The position numbers were made by a program, and so were the translations under genes. Under the pieces are notes generated by a model. The model was not told the DNA's origin. It searched no databases and was given only the letters and a program-made list of their open reading frames with translations. This document shows positions 1 to 8,936 of a stretch of 64,000 nt of DNA, in pieces; the stretch's first letter is position 1; every line of letters begins with the position of its first letter. Source of the stretch: Clostridia bacterium. Its GTDB lineage: Bacteria > Bacillota > Clostridia > Acetivibrionales > STF1-152. The stretch lies in NCBI GenBank assembly GCA_028280575.1, contig JANQLN010000021.1:35164-99163 (forward strand). Direction: 5' to 3'.

Positions 1-206
1 AAGGTTACAGGAGACGTATCCAATTTCCATCCCGGCACATCAGGGTCCAATACCTTGTTATCTTCACTGGTTTTTGCAGCCTTTTCAGAGACCGGCCCCT
101 CTGTTTGGTTTTTCTTCGGCGCTGATTGTGCACAACCTGCAAGAAGAGCCGCGGTAAGCAAAACAGCAAGCTTCAGGCAAATAAACCTTTTTAGAACATT
201 TGACAT
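1..206 (-). CDS. N-terminal part of an extracellular solute-binding lipoprotein (partial, runs off left edge)
   Basis: Reverse strand reads MSNVLKRFICLKLAVLLTAALLAGCAQSAPKKNQTEG...; lipobox LLAGC; AAAAGGAGG RBS before ATG at 206; directly upstream of two sugar ABC permeases. Confidence 0.8.
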   Translation of the reverse strand, partial: MSNVLKRFICLKLAVLLTAALLAGCAQSAPKKNQTEGPVSEKAAKTSEDNKVLDPDVPGWKLDTSPVT

Positions 207-291
207 TTAAAAAACCTCCTTTTGATATTTTTTTATTTTGATTTGTTCCTCAAACAAAACCATTCATAAAAGTTACGGTCGGGATAGAATT

Positions 292-1209
292 CTATCCCTT
301 GAGCGATCCCATCATCAACCCCTTTACAAAATATTTTTGGAGGAAAGGGTAAACAAGAACAATAGGCAAGGTAGCAATAACCATAGCCGCAAATTTAATG
401 GAATCCGGGGATATCCTCTTTCCCAGGGCTTCCATAGCCTGCTGCTGGATTACACTGGCGGCACTTTCTGAAACTATCTTATAAAGTACGGTCTGTATGG
501 GACGAAGCTTATCGTTGTCAATGTACATAACCCCCATAAAATAATCATTCCAATTGTATACGCCTACAAAAAGTGCCAGAGTTGCAAACACTGCCTTTGA
601 GCAGGGTATAATTATCCTGGTAAAAATTAAAAATTCTTTGGCACCGTCCACTTTAGCCGATTCTTCAAGGCTTTGGGGCAAACTGTTAAAAAAGCTGGCA
701 AATATTATAAGATTATAAAAATTGAACATTGCAGGTATTATATAAACAATAAACCTGTCATACATACCCAGGTTTTTGATAAGTAAAAATGTAGGAATCA
801 ATCCTCCCTGGAACAGCATGGTTACTATGCCTATAAGCATATATATTTTTCTGCCTGCCAGGTATTTTTTGGAAAGCCCGTATGCTACCATACCTGTGAA
901 AAAGATATGTATAAAAGTTGCTGTTACTGTTCTGAGAACACTTATCAAAAATGCATTTGCTATACCACCGTCCTTAAAAACCGCCAGGTAATTTCCCAGA
1001 TACAATGTTTTCGGCCACCAATTGACAGATGTTGTCAAAGCTTCATCCGCTCCGGCAATTGAGTTAACAAAAATAAACCATACAGGATAAATTGTGGAAA
1101 ATCCTATAAGCAGCATAATGGCAACATTGCATATATCAAATAAACTTGTTGGATAATACCTGCTTTTCCCACGTGCCTTGCCCATTGAATCCATTTCCTT
1201 CCTCCTCAA
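292..1209 (-). CDS. Carbohydrate ABC transporter permease (LplC/YtcP-like)
   Basis: 305 aa multi-TM; permease motif EESAKVDGAKEFLIFTRIIIPCSKAVFATLALF. Confidence 0.9.
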   Translation of the reverse strand: MRRKEMDSMGKARGKSRYYPTSLFDICNVAIMLLIGFSTIYPVWFIFVNSIAGADEALTTSVNWWPKTLYLGNYLAVFKDGGIANAFLISVLRTVTATFIHIFFTGMVAYGLSKKYLAGRKIYMLIGIVTMLFQGGLIPTFLLIKNLGMYDRFIVYIIPAMFNFYNLIIFASFFNSLPQSLEESAKVDGAKEFLIFTRIIIPCSKAVFATLALFVGVYNWNDYFMGVMYIDNDKLRPIQTVLYKIVSESAASVIQQQAMEALGKRISPDSIKFAAMVIATLPIVLVYPFLQKYFVKGLMMGSLKG

Positions 1210-2123
1210 AAAAGTGATTCCCCGGTTAGTTTTCCTGATGCATAATTCGCCATAAGCAAAAAAAGAAGTGAAAGTACGGATCTTAAGAGTATGACTGCAG
1301 TTGAGTAAGAGAACCTGCCCTGTGAAATGCCCATATTATATACGAATATATCTATGGTTTCACTTGCAGGCAAATTCATGCTGTTCCTTATTACAAATAT
1401 CTGTTCAAAGCTTCCATTAAAAACATTGCTGACAGCCAGTATGAACAGGATTGCAATAGTCGGCCTGATGCTCTGTACAGTTATATGCCACATTTTTTTG
1501 AACCGTCCCGCACCATCAACATGAGCAGCATCATAAAGGTTTAAATCAATTCCTGAAATGGCACACAGATAAATAATTGCATTCCAGCCCAGCTCTTTCC
1601 ATACATCTGAAATTACAGCAATCCACCAGAAATACCTGGGGTCGGAATTATAGAGTATTCTTTCATTCTGGATATTCAAAGCAACCATTATATTGTTTAC
1701 AAGTCCAGTGGTTGACAGCCAATTCAACAGAATGCCGCCAAATATGGCCCATGATATGAAATGGGGCAGATATGAAATAGTCTGTATTGTCCTTTTGAAT
1801 TTGATATTTTTAAGTTCATTAAGAAATAATGCAAATATAACCGGTATGGGAAAAGCTGCAATAAGCTTGTAAAAGCTGATACCCAGGGTATTCTTTATCA
1901 CTCCCCAAAAGCGGTCATCTGAAAATATTTCCTTAAAATGAAATAAGCCGACCCAGGGTGAATCCCACATCGGTTTGGTGATATCATACTCTTTGAAAGA
2001 AATTACCAACCATATCATGGGAACATAACAAAATACCAGCATCCATGCCATACCAGGCAATACCATAAAATGTAAATTTCTTTGCTGCTTAATTCTCTTT
2101 AATAAACTCATGCCATCCATCAT
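1206..2123 (-). CDS. ABC transporter permease (LplB/YteP-like)
   Basis: 305 aa multi-TM; EAA-loop-like YDAAHVDGAGRFKKMWHITVQSIRPTI; overlaps next permease by 4 nt. Confidence 0.9.
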   Translation of the reverse strand: MMDGMSLLKRIKQQRNLHFMVLPGMAWMLVFCYVPMIWLVISFKEYDITKPMWDSPWVGLFHFKEIFSDDRFWGVIKNTLGISFYKLIAAFPIPVIFALFLNELKNIKFKRTIQTISYLPHFISWAIFGGILLNWLSTTGLVNNIMVALNIQNERILYNSDPRYFWWIAVISDVWKELGWNAIIYLCAISGIDLNLYDAAHVDGAGRFKKMWHITVQSIRPTIAILFILAVSNVFNGSFEQIFVIRNSMNLPASETIDIFVYNMGISQGRFSYSTAVILLRSVLSLLFLLMANYASGKLTGESLF

Positions 2124-2251
2124 CCACTCAACACCAAATAAAAAGTTATAAGAAAAGCTTTAGCCATATTGATTATATATAAAACATATGGCTAAAAAAA
2201 CATTCTTTTTTTAGATGAAGGATCATTTTTTTGGCTTTTACCTGCAATTAC

Positions 2252-3667
2252 TCAGGGTATTTTATCTACTATTGCTTTGTGTTCCATCTTCCCAAGAATT
2301 TTGACGGGGTCCTGTATTTCTCTTTGAGAATCAAAAAGACCCAGGTCATATTTGCTTTTTATTATCCTTTTAACGGAAATATTTATTTTCTCCACACTTA
2401 TCAAGCCGTCTTCAACTGCCTTTATAACACCTTTATAGGCTTCTTCAAAGGATAGGGGCATTAGCAGGATATCTGCTCCTGCATTTATTGCAAGCAAAGA
2501 AGCCTGTTCGCTTGACCAGTATTTTGATATGGCTCCCATTTCCAGGGCATCCGTAATTATCAGGCCTTTGAATTCAAGCTTATCACGTAATATTCCTGTT
2601 AAAACATCCCTTGATAATGTAGCCGGTTTGCTGTCTTGCGTAATCTTGTCCATTCTTATATGAGCTGTCATGATTCCGCCGATGCCGTTCCCAATCCCGC
2701 TTATGAATGGTACAAATTCTACCAACATGAGCCTATCCATATCATGGTCTACAATTACCTGTCCATTATGGGTATCAAGTATTGTATCTCCATGTCCGGG
2801 AAAATGCTTCATCACCGGAAATACCCCTTCTTCCATTAATCCCTCGGCTAAATTTACGGCCATATCGGCTACCAGCTTCGGGTCACTGCCAAATGCCCTG
2901 TCACTTATGACCCTGTTAAGCGGATTTGTTTTAATATCTGCTACCGGAGCAAAATTCATGTTAAAACCAAGAGCATATAATTCCCTTCCAATAATTTTCC
3001 CCACTTCATAGGCAAGCTCTGGGTCTCCTGTATTACCTATCTTTTCCATAGAAGGAATTTTAGTTGCATTCAACTCGTTTTCACCTGTGATTCTGCTAAC
3101 ACGTCCGCCTTCTTCATCAACTGCTATGAATAATGGTATTTCTGATATGCGCTGTAAATCGTCTATATATCTTACAGTCTGGTCTACACCCGCTATGTTT
3201 TCATTAAACAGTATTATTCCTCCGGGCTTGTACTTATTCATAATCCCGGTTATGCTGTCATTGACCCGTGTTACGGGATTTCCGCCTATATCCTGTCTAA
3301 ATGCTATTATGAAAAGCTGCCCAACTCTTTCCTCAATTGACATTGAGCCCATAATTCTATCTGCAAAATCTTCCTCACTGCCGCGGACTTTATTTTCCAA
3401 AGCTCCGTTATTTTTTAACGTTGATGGCTTATAAGCTTTTTCCATATTTTCAGAAGCCTTGCCGGGATTTTTTATTGAATGCCCGGGCTCTCTTTTGCTC
3501 CCAGTAATTGCAGGCTTGACTGCAGCCTGATTACCCTCCTGTGCTTTGCCGGCTTCTCTGCCTCCTGATAAAAATGCAATGAAGCCTAAGACCATGGTGC
3601 ATATTACAACAATAAAAACATAAATAACTTTCTTTCTTTTGATTAACAAAAAAACATGCTTTTTCAT
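2252..3667 (-). CDS. Glycoside hydrolase family 3 beta-N-acetylhexosaminidase (NagZ-like), membrane-anchored N-terminus
   Basis: KHFPGHGDTILDTH and GLIITDALEMGAI motifs of NagZ; N-terminal TM segment. Confidence 0.93.
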   Translation of the reverse strand: MKKHVFLLIKRKKVIYVFIVVICTMVLGFIAFLSGGREAGKAQEGNQAAVKPAITGSKREPGHSIKNPGKASENMEKAYKPSTLKNNGALENKVRGSEEDFADRIMGSMSIEERVGQLFIIAFRQDIGGNPVTRVNDSITGIMNKYKPGGIILFNENIAGVDQTVRYIDDLQRISEIPLFIAVDEEGGRVSRITGENELNATKIPSMEKIGNTGDPELAYEVGKIIGRELYALGFNMNFAPVADIKTNPLNRVISDRAFGSDPKLVADMAVNLAEGLMEEGVFPVMKHFPGHGDTILDTHNGQVIVDHDMDRLMLVEFVPFISGIGNGIGGIMTAHIRMDKITQDSKPATLSRDVLTGILRDKLEFKGLIITDALEMGAISKYWSSEQASLLAINAGADILLMPLSFEEAYKGVIKAVEDGLISVEKINISVKRIIKSKYDLGLFDSQREIQDPVKILGKMEHKAIVDKIP

Positions 3668-4989
3668 TTCTTTTCCATAAATTTGCTCTTTACAAGCAGC
3701 GAACCATATTTATGAGCCAGGTCGAGCAGCCTTTCATAAACATCCTTTTTAAAACCGTCAACAACTATGCCTGCTCTTCCGTTATATATTCTCAAAGTAT
3801 TGTCCAGGTCCGACGTATCCGATGTTCTGAATATAAAAGGCTCTTTCAGGTAACCTTGAGTATTTTTCACCATTTTTGCCAGCAGGTTATTGCTTTTGCT
3901 TACCCCCGTCATATCAAAGCATATGGCATCATGCCCCTCCGAAGACATATCCACCGCATAATCTATTAAAATATCATTATTACCGCTCTGTATGGCCTTT
4001 AAATCCTTTTTTGATATCTTTTTAATAAAATCATTTGTGCTTATGTCATCATTTACAGCAGCATGCTTTGTTGACGATGTTATTATCTGCTCTATGGCAG
4101 GTCCGGGGTGGGATATTTTAGTATTCTTGATCATTTTGCCTATTTCCTTTATAAAATCCGGAGTTGTACCGCAGCAGCCGCCTATAAGCCTGGCACCATT
4201 GCTTACATATTCTTCAATATGCCTGCAAAAATCCCCCGGTGTTTCATTGTAAACAACATTATCCCCTTCGACTTGAGGAATCCCTGCATTAGGCTTGACA
4301 CATATTAAAATATCCCCTGCTCTTTTTATCTGCTCAACAATCCCAACATGCTTTTCAGGTCCGAATGAACAATTGGTTCCCGTAATTTCAGCACCTAGAT
4401 GCCTAAGTGTTATCGCTGCTGTCAAAGGCTCGTTACCCATTAATGTCCTGCCGTTTTCCTCATATGCCATCGAACATATCACAGGTTTGCCGGTTGTCTC
4501 CTTACAGGCAATCAAAGCCGCTCTCATCTCAGCAATATCAGTGAATGTTTCAAAATTTATCAAATCCGCTCCTCCGTCAACCAGAGCCTTGACCTGCTCA
4601 GCATACACATCGTATGCCAGGTTGAAATCCAATTTTCCGGAGGGTTCAAAAAGTATTCCGGTAGGTCCTATTGAACCCGCAACATGGCCGTCTTCTCCCA
4701 TAATTTCCTTTGCAAGGCAAGCACCTTGATAATTAAGCCTGTAAACCTTTTTCCCAAGACCATATTTTTCAAGCTGTATTCGATTTCCCTGGAATGTATT
4801 TGTCTGGATTACATCGGAGCCCGCATCTTTGTACATCCTGTATATTTCAGACACTTTGCCACTATGTTTTATGTTCCAGAGCTCGGGGCATTCACCGCCT
4901 TTAAGCCCCATTTGCTGGAGAATATAACCTTTCGAGCCGTCATAAACCATCACTCTGTTTGACATGCCCGTCATAAAATCCTTCATCAT
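3664..4989 (-). CDS. Homocysteine S-methyltransferase family protein with C-terminal partial pterin-binding-like region
   Basis: GADLINFETFTDIAEMRAAL, GTNCSFGPE, GARLIGGCCGTTPDFI (Zn-binding GGCCG). Confidence 0.85.
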   Translation of the reverse strand: MMKDFMTGMSNRVMVYDGSKGYILQQMGLKGGECPELWNIKHSGKVSEIYRMYKDAGSDVIQTNTFQGNRIQLEKYGLGKKVYRLNYQGACLAKEIMGEDGHVAGSIGPTGILFEPSGKLDFNLAYDVYAEQVKALVDGGADLINFETFTDIAEMRAALIACKETTGKPVICSMAYEENGRTLMGNEPLTAAITLRHLGAEITGTNCSFGPEKHVGIVEQIKRAGDILICVKPNAGIPQVEGDNVVYNETPGDFCRHIEEYVSNGARLIGGCCGTTPDFIKEIGKMIKNTKISHPGPAIEQIITSSTKHAAVNDDISTNDFIKKISKKDLKAIQSGNNDILIDYAVDMSSEGHDAICFDMTGVSKSNNLLAKMVKNTQGYLKEPFIFRTSDTSDLDNTLRIYNGRAGIVVDGFKKDVYERLLDLAHKYGSLLVKSKFMEKK

Positions 4990-5099
4990 AATATTTAACC
5001 CCCGGTATTTAATGTTAAGGCATCATAATTATAACATGCCGGAACTTGTTTTCGCAAACTTCGGACTTCTAGTGGTCTGTACAGAATTCTTACCTTCCA

Positions 5100-5714
5100 C
5101 TATATATGCGGATTGTTTTTTCTTTCATATCCAACCGTACTGGAGGCGCCATGTCCCGGATATATGATAACATCGTCGTCAAGCTTCATAATCTTCTTTT
5201 TTATGGAATTTATAATATCCTTATGGCTTCCTGTCCCCAGGTCGGTCCTTCCTATAGACATTCTAAAAAGAGTATCGCCTGTAAAAAGGCTCTTTCCTAC
5301 CTTTATGCAAATACCTCCGGGAGTGTGTCCGGGAGTATGGATTATTGAAAGCTCAAGCCCGCCGGCACTTAGAACATCACCATGATTTACAAGCCTGTCG
5401 GCCTCTTTAAAGGCAGTATTCATCCCAAACAGCTGAGCTCCGTTATACCGGGGATCATTAAGATAACCTGCTTCACTTTCATGGAGGATTACCTCTGCTC
5501 CGCTCTCTTTTCTCAAGGCTTCCATGGAAAGCATATGATCTAAATGAGCGTGGGTCAAAATTATATATTTTATTTTCAATCCCGTTTTTTCAACCCCATC
5601 CATAATTTTACCCGCTTTTGCTCCCGGATCTATTATTACGCCTTCACCATTATCTCCGATTATATAACAATTCTCTTCGATCATTCCCTTGACCCTTTTA
5701 TATATCATAATCAT
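5100..5714 (-). CDS. MBL-fold metallo-hydrolase (glyoxalase II-like)
   Basis: THAHLDHMLS, HTPGHTPGG, FTGDTLF, YPGHG motifs. Confidence 0.93.
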   Translation of the reverse strand: MIMIYKRVKGMIEENCYIIGDNGEGVIIDPGAKAGKIMDGVEKTGLKIKYIILTHAHLDHMLSMEALRKESGAEVILHESEAGYLNDPRYNGAQLFGMNTAFKEADRLVNHGDVLSAGGLELSIIHTPGHTPGGICIKVGKSLFTGDTLFRMSIGRTDLGTGSHKDIINSIKKKIMKLDDDVIIYPGHGASSTVGYERKNNPHI

Positions 5715-5745
5715 TCACCATTCCTTTAAATGCCAATTGCTTTCA

Positions 5746-6183
5746 TTAACTTTCAACGATAAAAGTTACCGGTCCGTCGTTATTTATTTTAACGTCCATC
5801 ATGGCACCAAACCGGCCGGTTTGCACATCAACACCGTATCCTTTACAATATTCTATAAATTTCTCATACAAAACCAAAGCCTCAGCTGGTTTTTCTGCTT
5901 TATCAAATCCGGGCCTGTTGCCCTTCCTCAAGTCTCCATACAAGGTAAACTGTGACACTACAAGAAGCTGTCCCTTTATATCCAGAAGGGAAATATTCAT
6001 TTTTCCGTTATCATCCCTAAATATCCTCAGGTTCAATATCTTATCTGCTATATATTTAATATCCTTTTCACTATCACCCTTGCCTATACCCAGGAGTAAA
6101 AGTATGCCCCTGCCTATACTCCCCACTGTTTCCCTGCCAACAGTAACCCTGGCACCGGATACTCTTTGTATTACCGCACGCAA
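5746..6183 (-). CDS. dtd: D-aminoacyl-tRNA deacylase
   Basis: [15 protein letters not shown]..., [35 protein letters not shown]. Confidence 0.97.
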   Translation of the reverse strand: MRAVIQRVSGARVTVGRETVGSIGRGILLLLGIGKGDSEKDIKYIADKILNLRIFRDDNGKMNISLLDIKGQLLVVSQFTLYGDLRKGNRPGFDKAEKPAEALVLYEKFIEYCKGYGVDVQTGRFGAMMDVKINNDGPVTFIVES

Positions 6184-6224
6184 CCTATCACCCTCCCTTT
6201 AAACTGTCTGCCCGATTTAAAACC

Positions 6225-8399
6225 TCATTTTTTGTTCCTGGTTACTTCAAACACACCCTGCACTCTCCTTAATTTCTTTACCATTTTATCAAGCTGGTCA
6301 GTATCGGTGATTTCAACGGTAAGGTTCATTATTGCAACATGGTCCCTGGTTGTTCTTGCGTTAATTGCCTTAAGGGGAATTTTCATATCACCTATAACAT
6401 TCGTCAATTCCATAAGCAACTGGGTACGGTCGTTAGCCAATATGGTAATATCTGCCGTATAGGCAACGTTGCTGGCAATATGCCAGTTGACATCAATTAT
6501 CCTGCTGCTGTCATTTTCAAGGCTCTTGACGTTAGAGCAGTCGGAGCGGTGTACGGATACTCCTCTGCCTCTTGTTATATAACCTACTATATCATCCCCG
6601 GGCACAGGATTACAGCACCTGGACAGCCTTACAAGGCAGTTGTCTATCCCCTTTACCTCAATGCCGCTTTCGGGCACCGACCTCTTAGCCTTGTAAGCTT
6701 TTTCTTCCTCCTGCCCGCTGCTTAATTTTTCATCCGCACTTTCAGGGTGGGCTTTCCTGTATTCCTCCTTTAGTCTTGTTATAACCTTGTTTACAGACAT
6801 GGAACCAAAGCCTATTGCTGCGAATAAATCATCCAGGGCATGAAAATTATACCTTTTAAGTACAATATCCACCCATTCGTCCTTAAAAAGTTCATGATAT
6901 TCCATCCCCTGCTTTTTCAATTCCTTTTCAACAGTCAGCTTTCCCTTTTCCGCATTCCTCTCCTTGCCTTCCTTTTTAAACCATTGATTTATTTTGCTCC
7001 TGGCCTGTGAGCTTTTTACTATCTTTAGCCAGTCACGACTGGGCCCCTTTGAGCCGGAAGATGTTAAAATTTCAACTATATCCCCATTTTTCAGTTCATA
7101 ACCAAGGGGTACGATTTTACTGTTTACCTTTGCACCCATCATCTTGTTACCTACGGCACTATGGATGGAATAAGCAAAGTCAACGGGAGTTGATCCTACC
7201 GGCAAATTTACAACGTCTCCTTTGGGAGTAAACACAAAAACCTCGTCTGTGAAAAGATCAATTCTCAAAGTTTCCATAAATTCGTTTGCATCCCGCATTT
7301 CCTTCTGCCATTCAAGAAGCTGTCTTAACCATAAAAGCTTGGTATCGTCTTCCGTCTTTCCAGTGCCCTCCTTGTAGCGCCAGTGAGCTGCAATACCAAC
7401 CTCGGCTACCCTGTGCATATCCCATGTCCTTATTTGCACCTCAAAAGGCATCCCTTTTTCTCCCATCAGGGTTGTGTGAAGAGATTGGTACATATTGGGT
7501 TTAGGCATTGCTATATAGTCTTTGAACCTTCCGGGTATGGGCTTGTAAAACTCATGTACAAGTCCCAGCACCGAATAGCAGTCCTTAACGCTTTCCACAA
7601 TAATTCTTACTGCAAATATGTCATAAATCTGATCAATAGTCTTATTCTGGGCTTTCATTTTTTTGTATATACTGTAAAAATGTTTGGGCCTTCCTTCTAT
7701 GTGATGTTCAATCTCAAGTTTTCCAACCTTTGTCTGCAAATTTTCTATAATACCTTTAATGAATTCTTCCCGTTCTTTTCTCTTTTGTGAAATGCTTTCA
7801 ACCAGTTCATAATATCCTTCAGGGTCTATATAACGAAGACTAATATCCTCAAGCTCCCATTTAATTTTGGATATTCCAAGCCTGTGAGCAATTGGTGCAT
7901 AAATTTCAAGTGATTCCTTGGCCTTTTCCACCTGTTTTTCCAAAGTTTTAAATCTGAGCGTTCTAAGATTATGAAGTCTGTCCGCCAGTTTGATAAGTAT
8001 GACTCTAATATCCTTGGCCATGGCGAGAAACATTTTCCTATAGTTTTCTGCCTGCTGCTGTTCCTTTGTGGTATAGGGAATCTGGCCCAGCTTGGTTACA
8101 CCATCTACCAGAAGGGCAATCTCCTGTCCAAAGCTTTCTTTTAACTGCTCAAATGTACATTTGGTATCCTCAATGGTATCATGGAGTACTCCGGCAATAA
8201 TAGCAGTGCAGTCAACCTCAAGGTCTGCCAGTATCTTTGCAACTTCAACCGGATGGGTTATAAAAGGTTCGCCCGAGGCTCTCTTTTGTCCTTCATGTGC
8301 ATTTAAAGACATAGCATATGCTTTTTCAAGCTTGCTGTGATCGCATTTTATGCCTTTATTTTTGATTTTTTCCAATAGTTCGTTATAGCCATGCGGCAT
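6225..8399 (-). CDS. relA: Bifunctional (p)ppGpp synthetase/hydrolase RelA/SpoT
   Basis: 724 aa; HD HDTIEDT, synthetase YQSLHTT, TGS and ACT domains. Confidence 0.97.
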   Translation of the reverse strand: MPHGYNELLEKIKNKGIKCDHSKLEKAYAMSLNAHEGQKRASGEPFITHPVEVAKILADLEVDCTAIIAGVLHDTIEDTKCTFEQLKESFGQEIALLVDGVTKLGQIPYTTKEQQQAENYRKMFLAMAKDIRVILIKLADRLHNLRTLRFKTLEKQVEKAKESLEIYAPIAHRLGISKIKWELEDISLRYIDPEGYYELVESISQKRKEREEFIKGIIENLQTKVGKLEIEHHIEGRPKHFYSIYKKMKAQNKTIDQIYDIFAVRIIVESVKDCYSVLGLVHEFYKPIPGRFKDYIAMPKPNMYQSLHTTLMGEKGMPFEVQIRTWDMHRVAEVGIAAHWRYKEGTGKTEDDTKLLWLRQLLEWQKEMRDANEFMETLRIDLFTDEVFVFTPKGDVVNLPVGSTPVDFAYSIHSAVGNKMMGAKVNSKIVPLGYELKNGDIVEILTSSGSKGPSRDWLKIVKSSQARSKINQWFKKEGKERNAEKGKLTVEKELKKQGMEYHELFKDEWVDIVLKRYNFHALDDLFAAIGFGSMSVNKVITRLKEEYRKAHPESADEKLSSGQEEEKAYKAKRSVPESGIEVKGIDNCLVRLSRCCNPVPGDDIVGYITRGRGVSVHRSDCSNVKSLENDSSRIIDVNWHIASNVAYTADITILANDRTQLLMELTNVIGDMKIPLKAINARTTRDHVAIMNLTVEITDTDQLDKMVKKLRRVQGVFEVTRNKK

Positions 8400-8412
8400 A
8401 AAAATACTCCCT

Positions 8413-8934
8413 TTAGCTATCGATTTTAACTACTGAATCAACTTTATATCCTGATAAATTATCTCTGCCTTTTAAATATGTTAATTCTACGAAATACAAA
8501 ATCCCTGATACTTCTCCTCCCACTTTCTCTATCAATTCAATATTGCACCCACTGGTACCACCCGTAGCAAGCAGATCATCAACTATAACCACTTTTTGTC
8601 CCGGTTTTATTGCATCCTCATGCATTTCCTGAATATTGGACCCATATTCAAGCTTGTATTCCGCCATTATTGATTTGTAGGGAAGCTTGCCTTTTTTTCT
8701 TATTGGGACAAACGCTTTTCCCAGCACATAAGCCAGTGCCGCACCAAATATGAAACCCCTGGCTTCCGAACCTACAATAACGTCAAAGCTTCCAAACTTC
8801 TCAATCCTGCTTTTCATTTCATCCATTGCAAATTTGTAAGCTTTTGCATCTTGAAGGACGGTGGTAATATCAATAAAATCTATTCCTTCCTTCGGAAAAT
8901 TCATAACATGTCTTAATTTTTCTTTCAAATCCAT
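8413..8934 (-). CDS. apt: Adenine phosphoribosyltransferase
   Basis: SEARGFIFG, VVIVDDLLATGGT PRPP motif. Confidence 0.97.
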   Translation of the reverse strand: MDLKEKLRHVMNFPKEGIDFIDITTVLQDAKAYKFAMDEMKSRIEKFGSFDVIVGSEARGFIFGAALAYVLGKAFVPIRKKGKLPYKSIMAEYKLEYGSNIQEMHEDAIKPGQKVVIVDDLLATGGTSGCNIELIEKVGGEVSGILYFVELTYLKGRDNLSGYKVDSVVKIDS

Positions 8935-8936
8935 TT

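Noticed and set aside
292-471. 77-aa + strand ORF over the lplC-like 3' end
   Set aside because: Antisense to the permease gene, no independent support.
4295-4729. 144-aa + strand ORF opposite the MetH-like gene
   Set aside because: Shadow ORF within a clearly conserved minus-strand gene.
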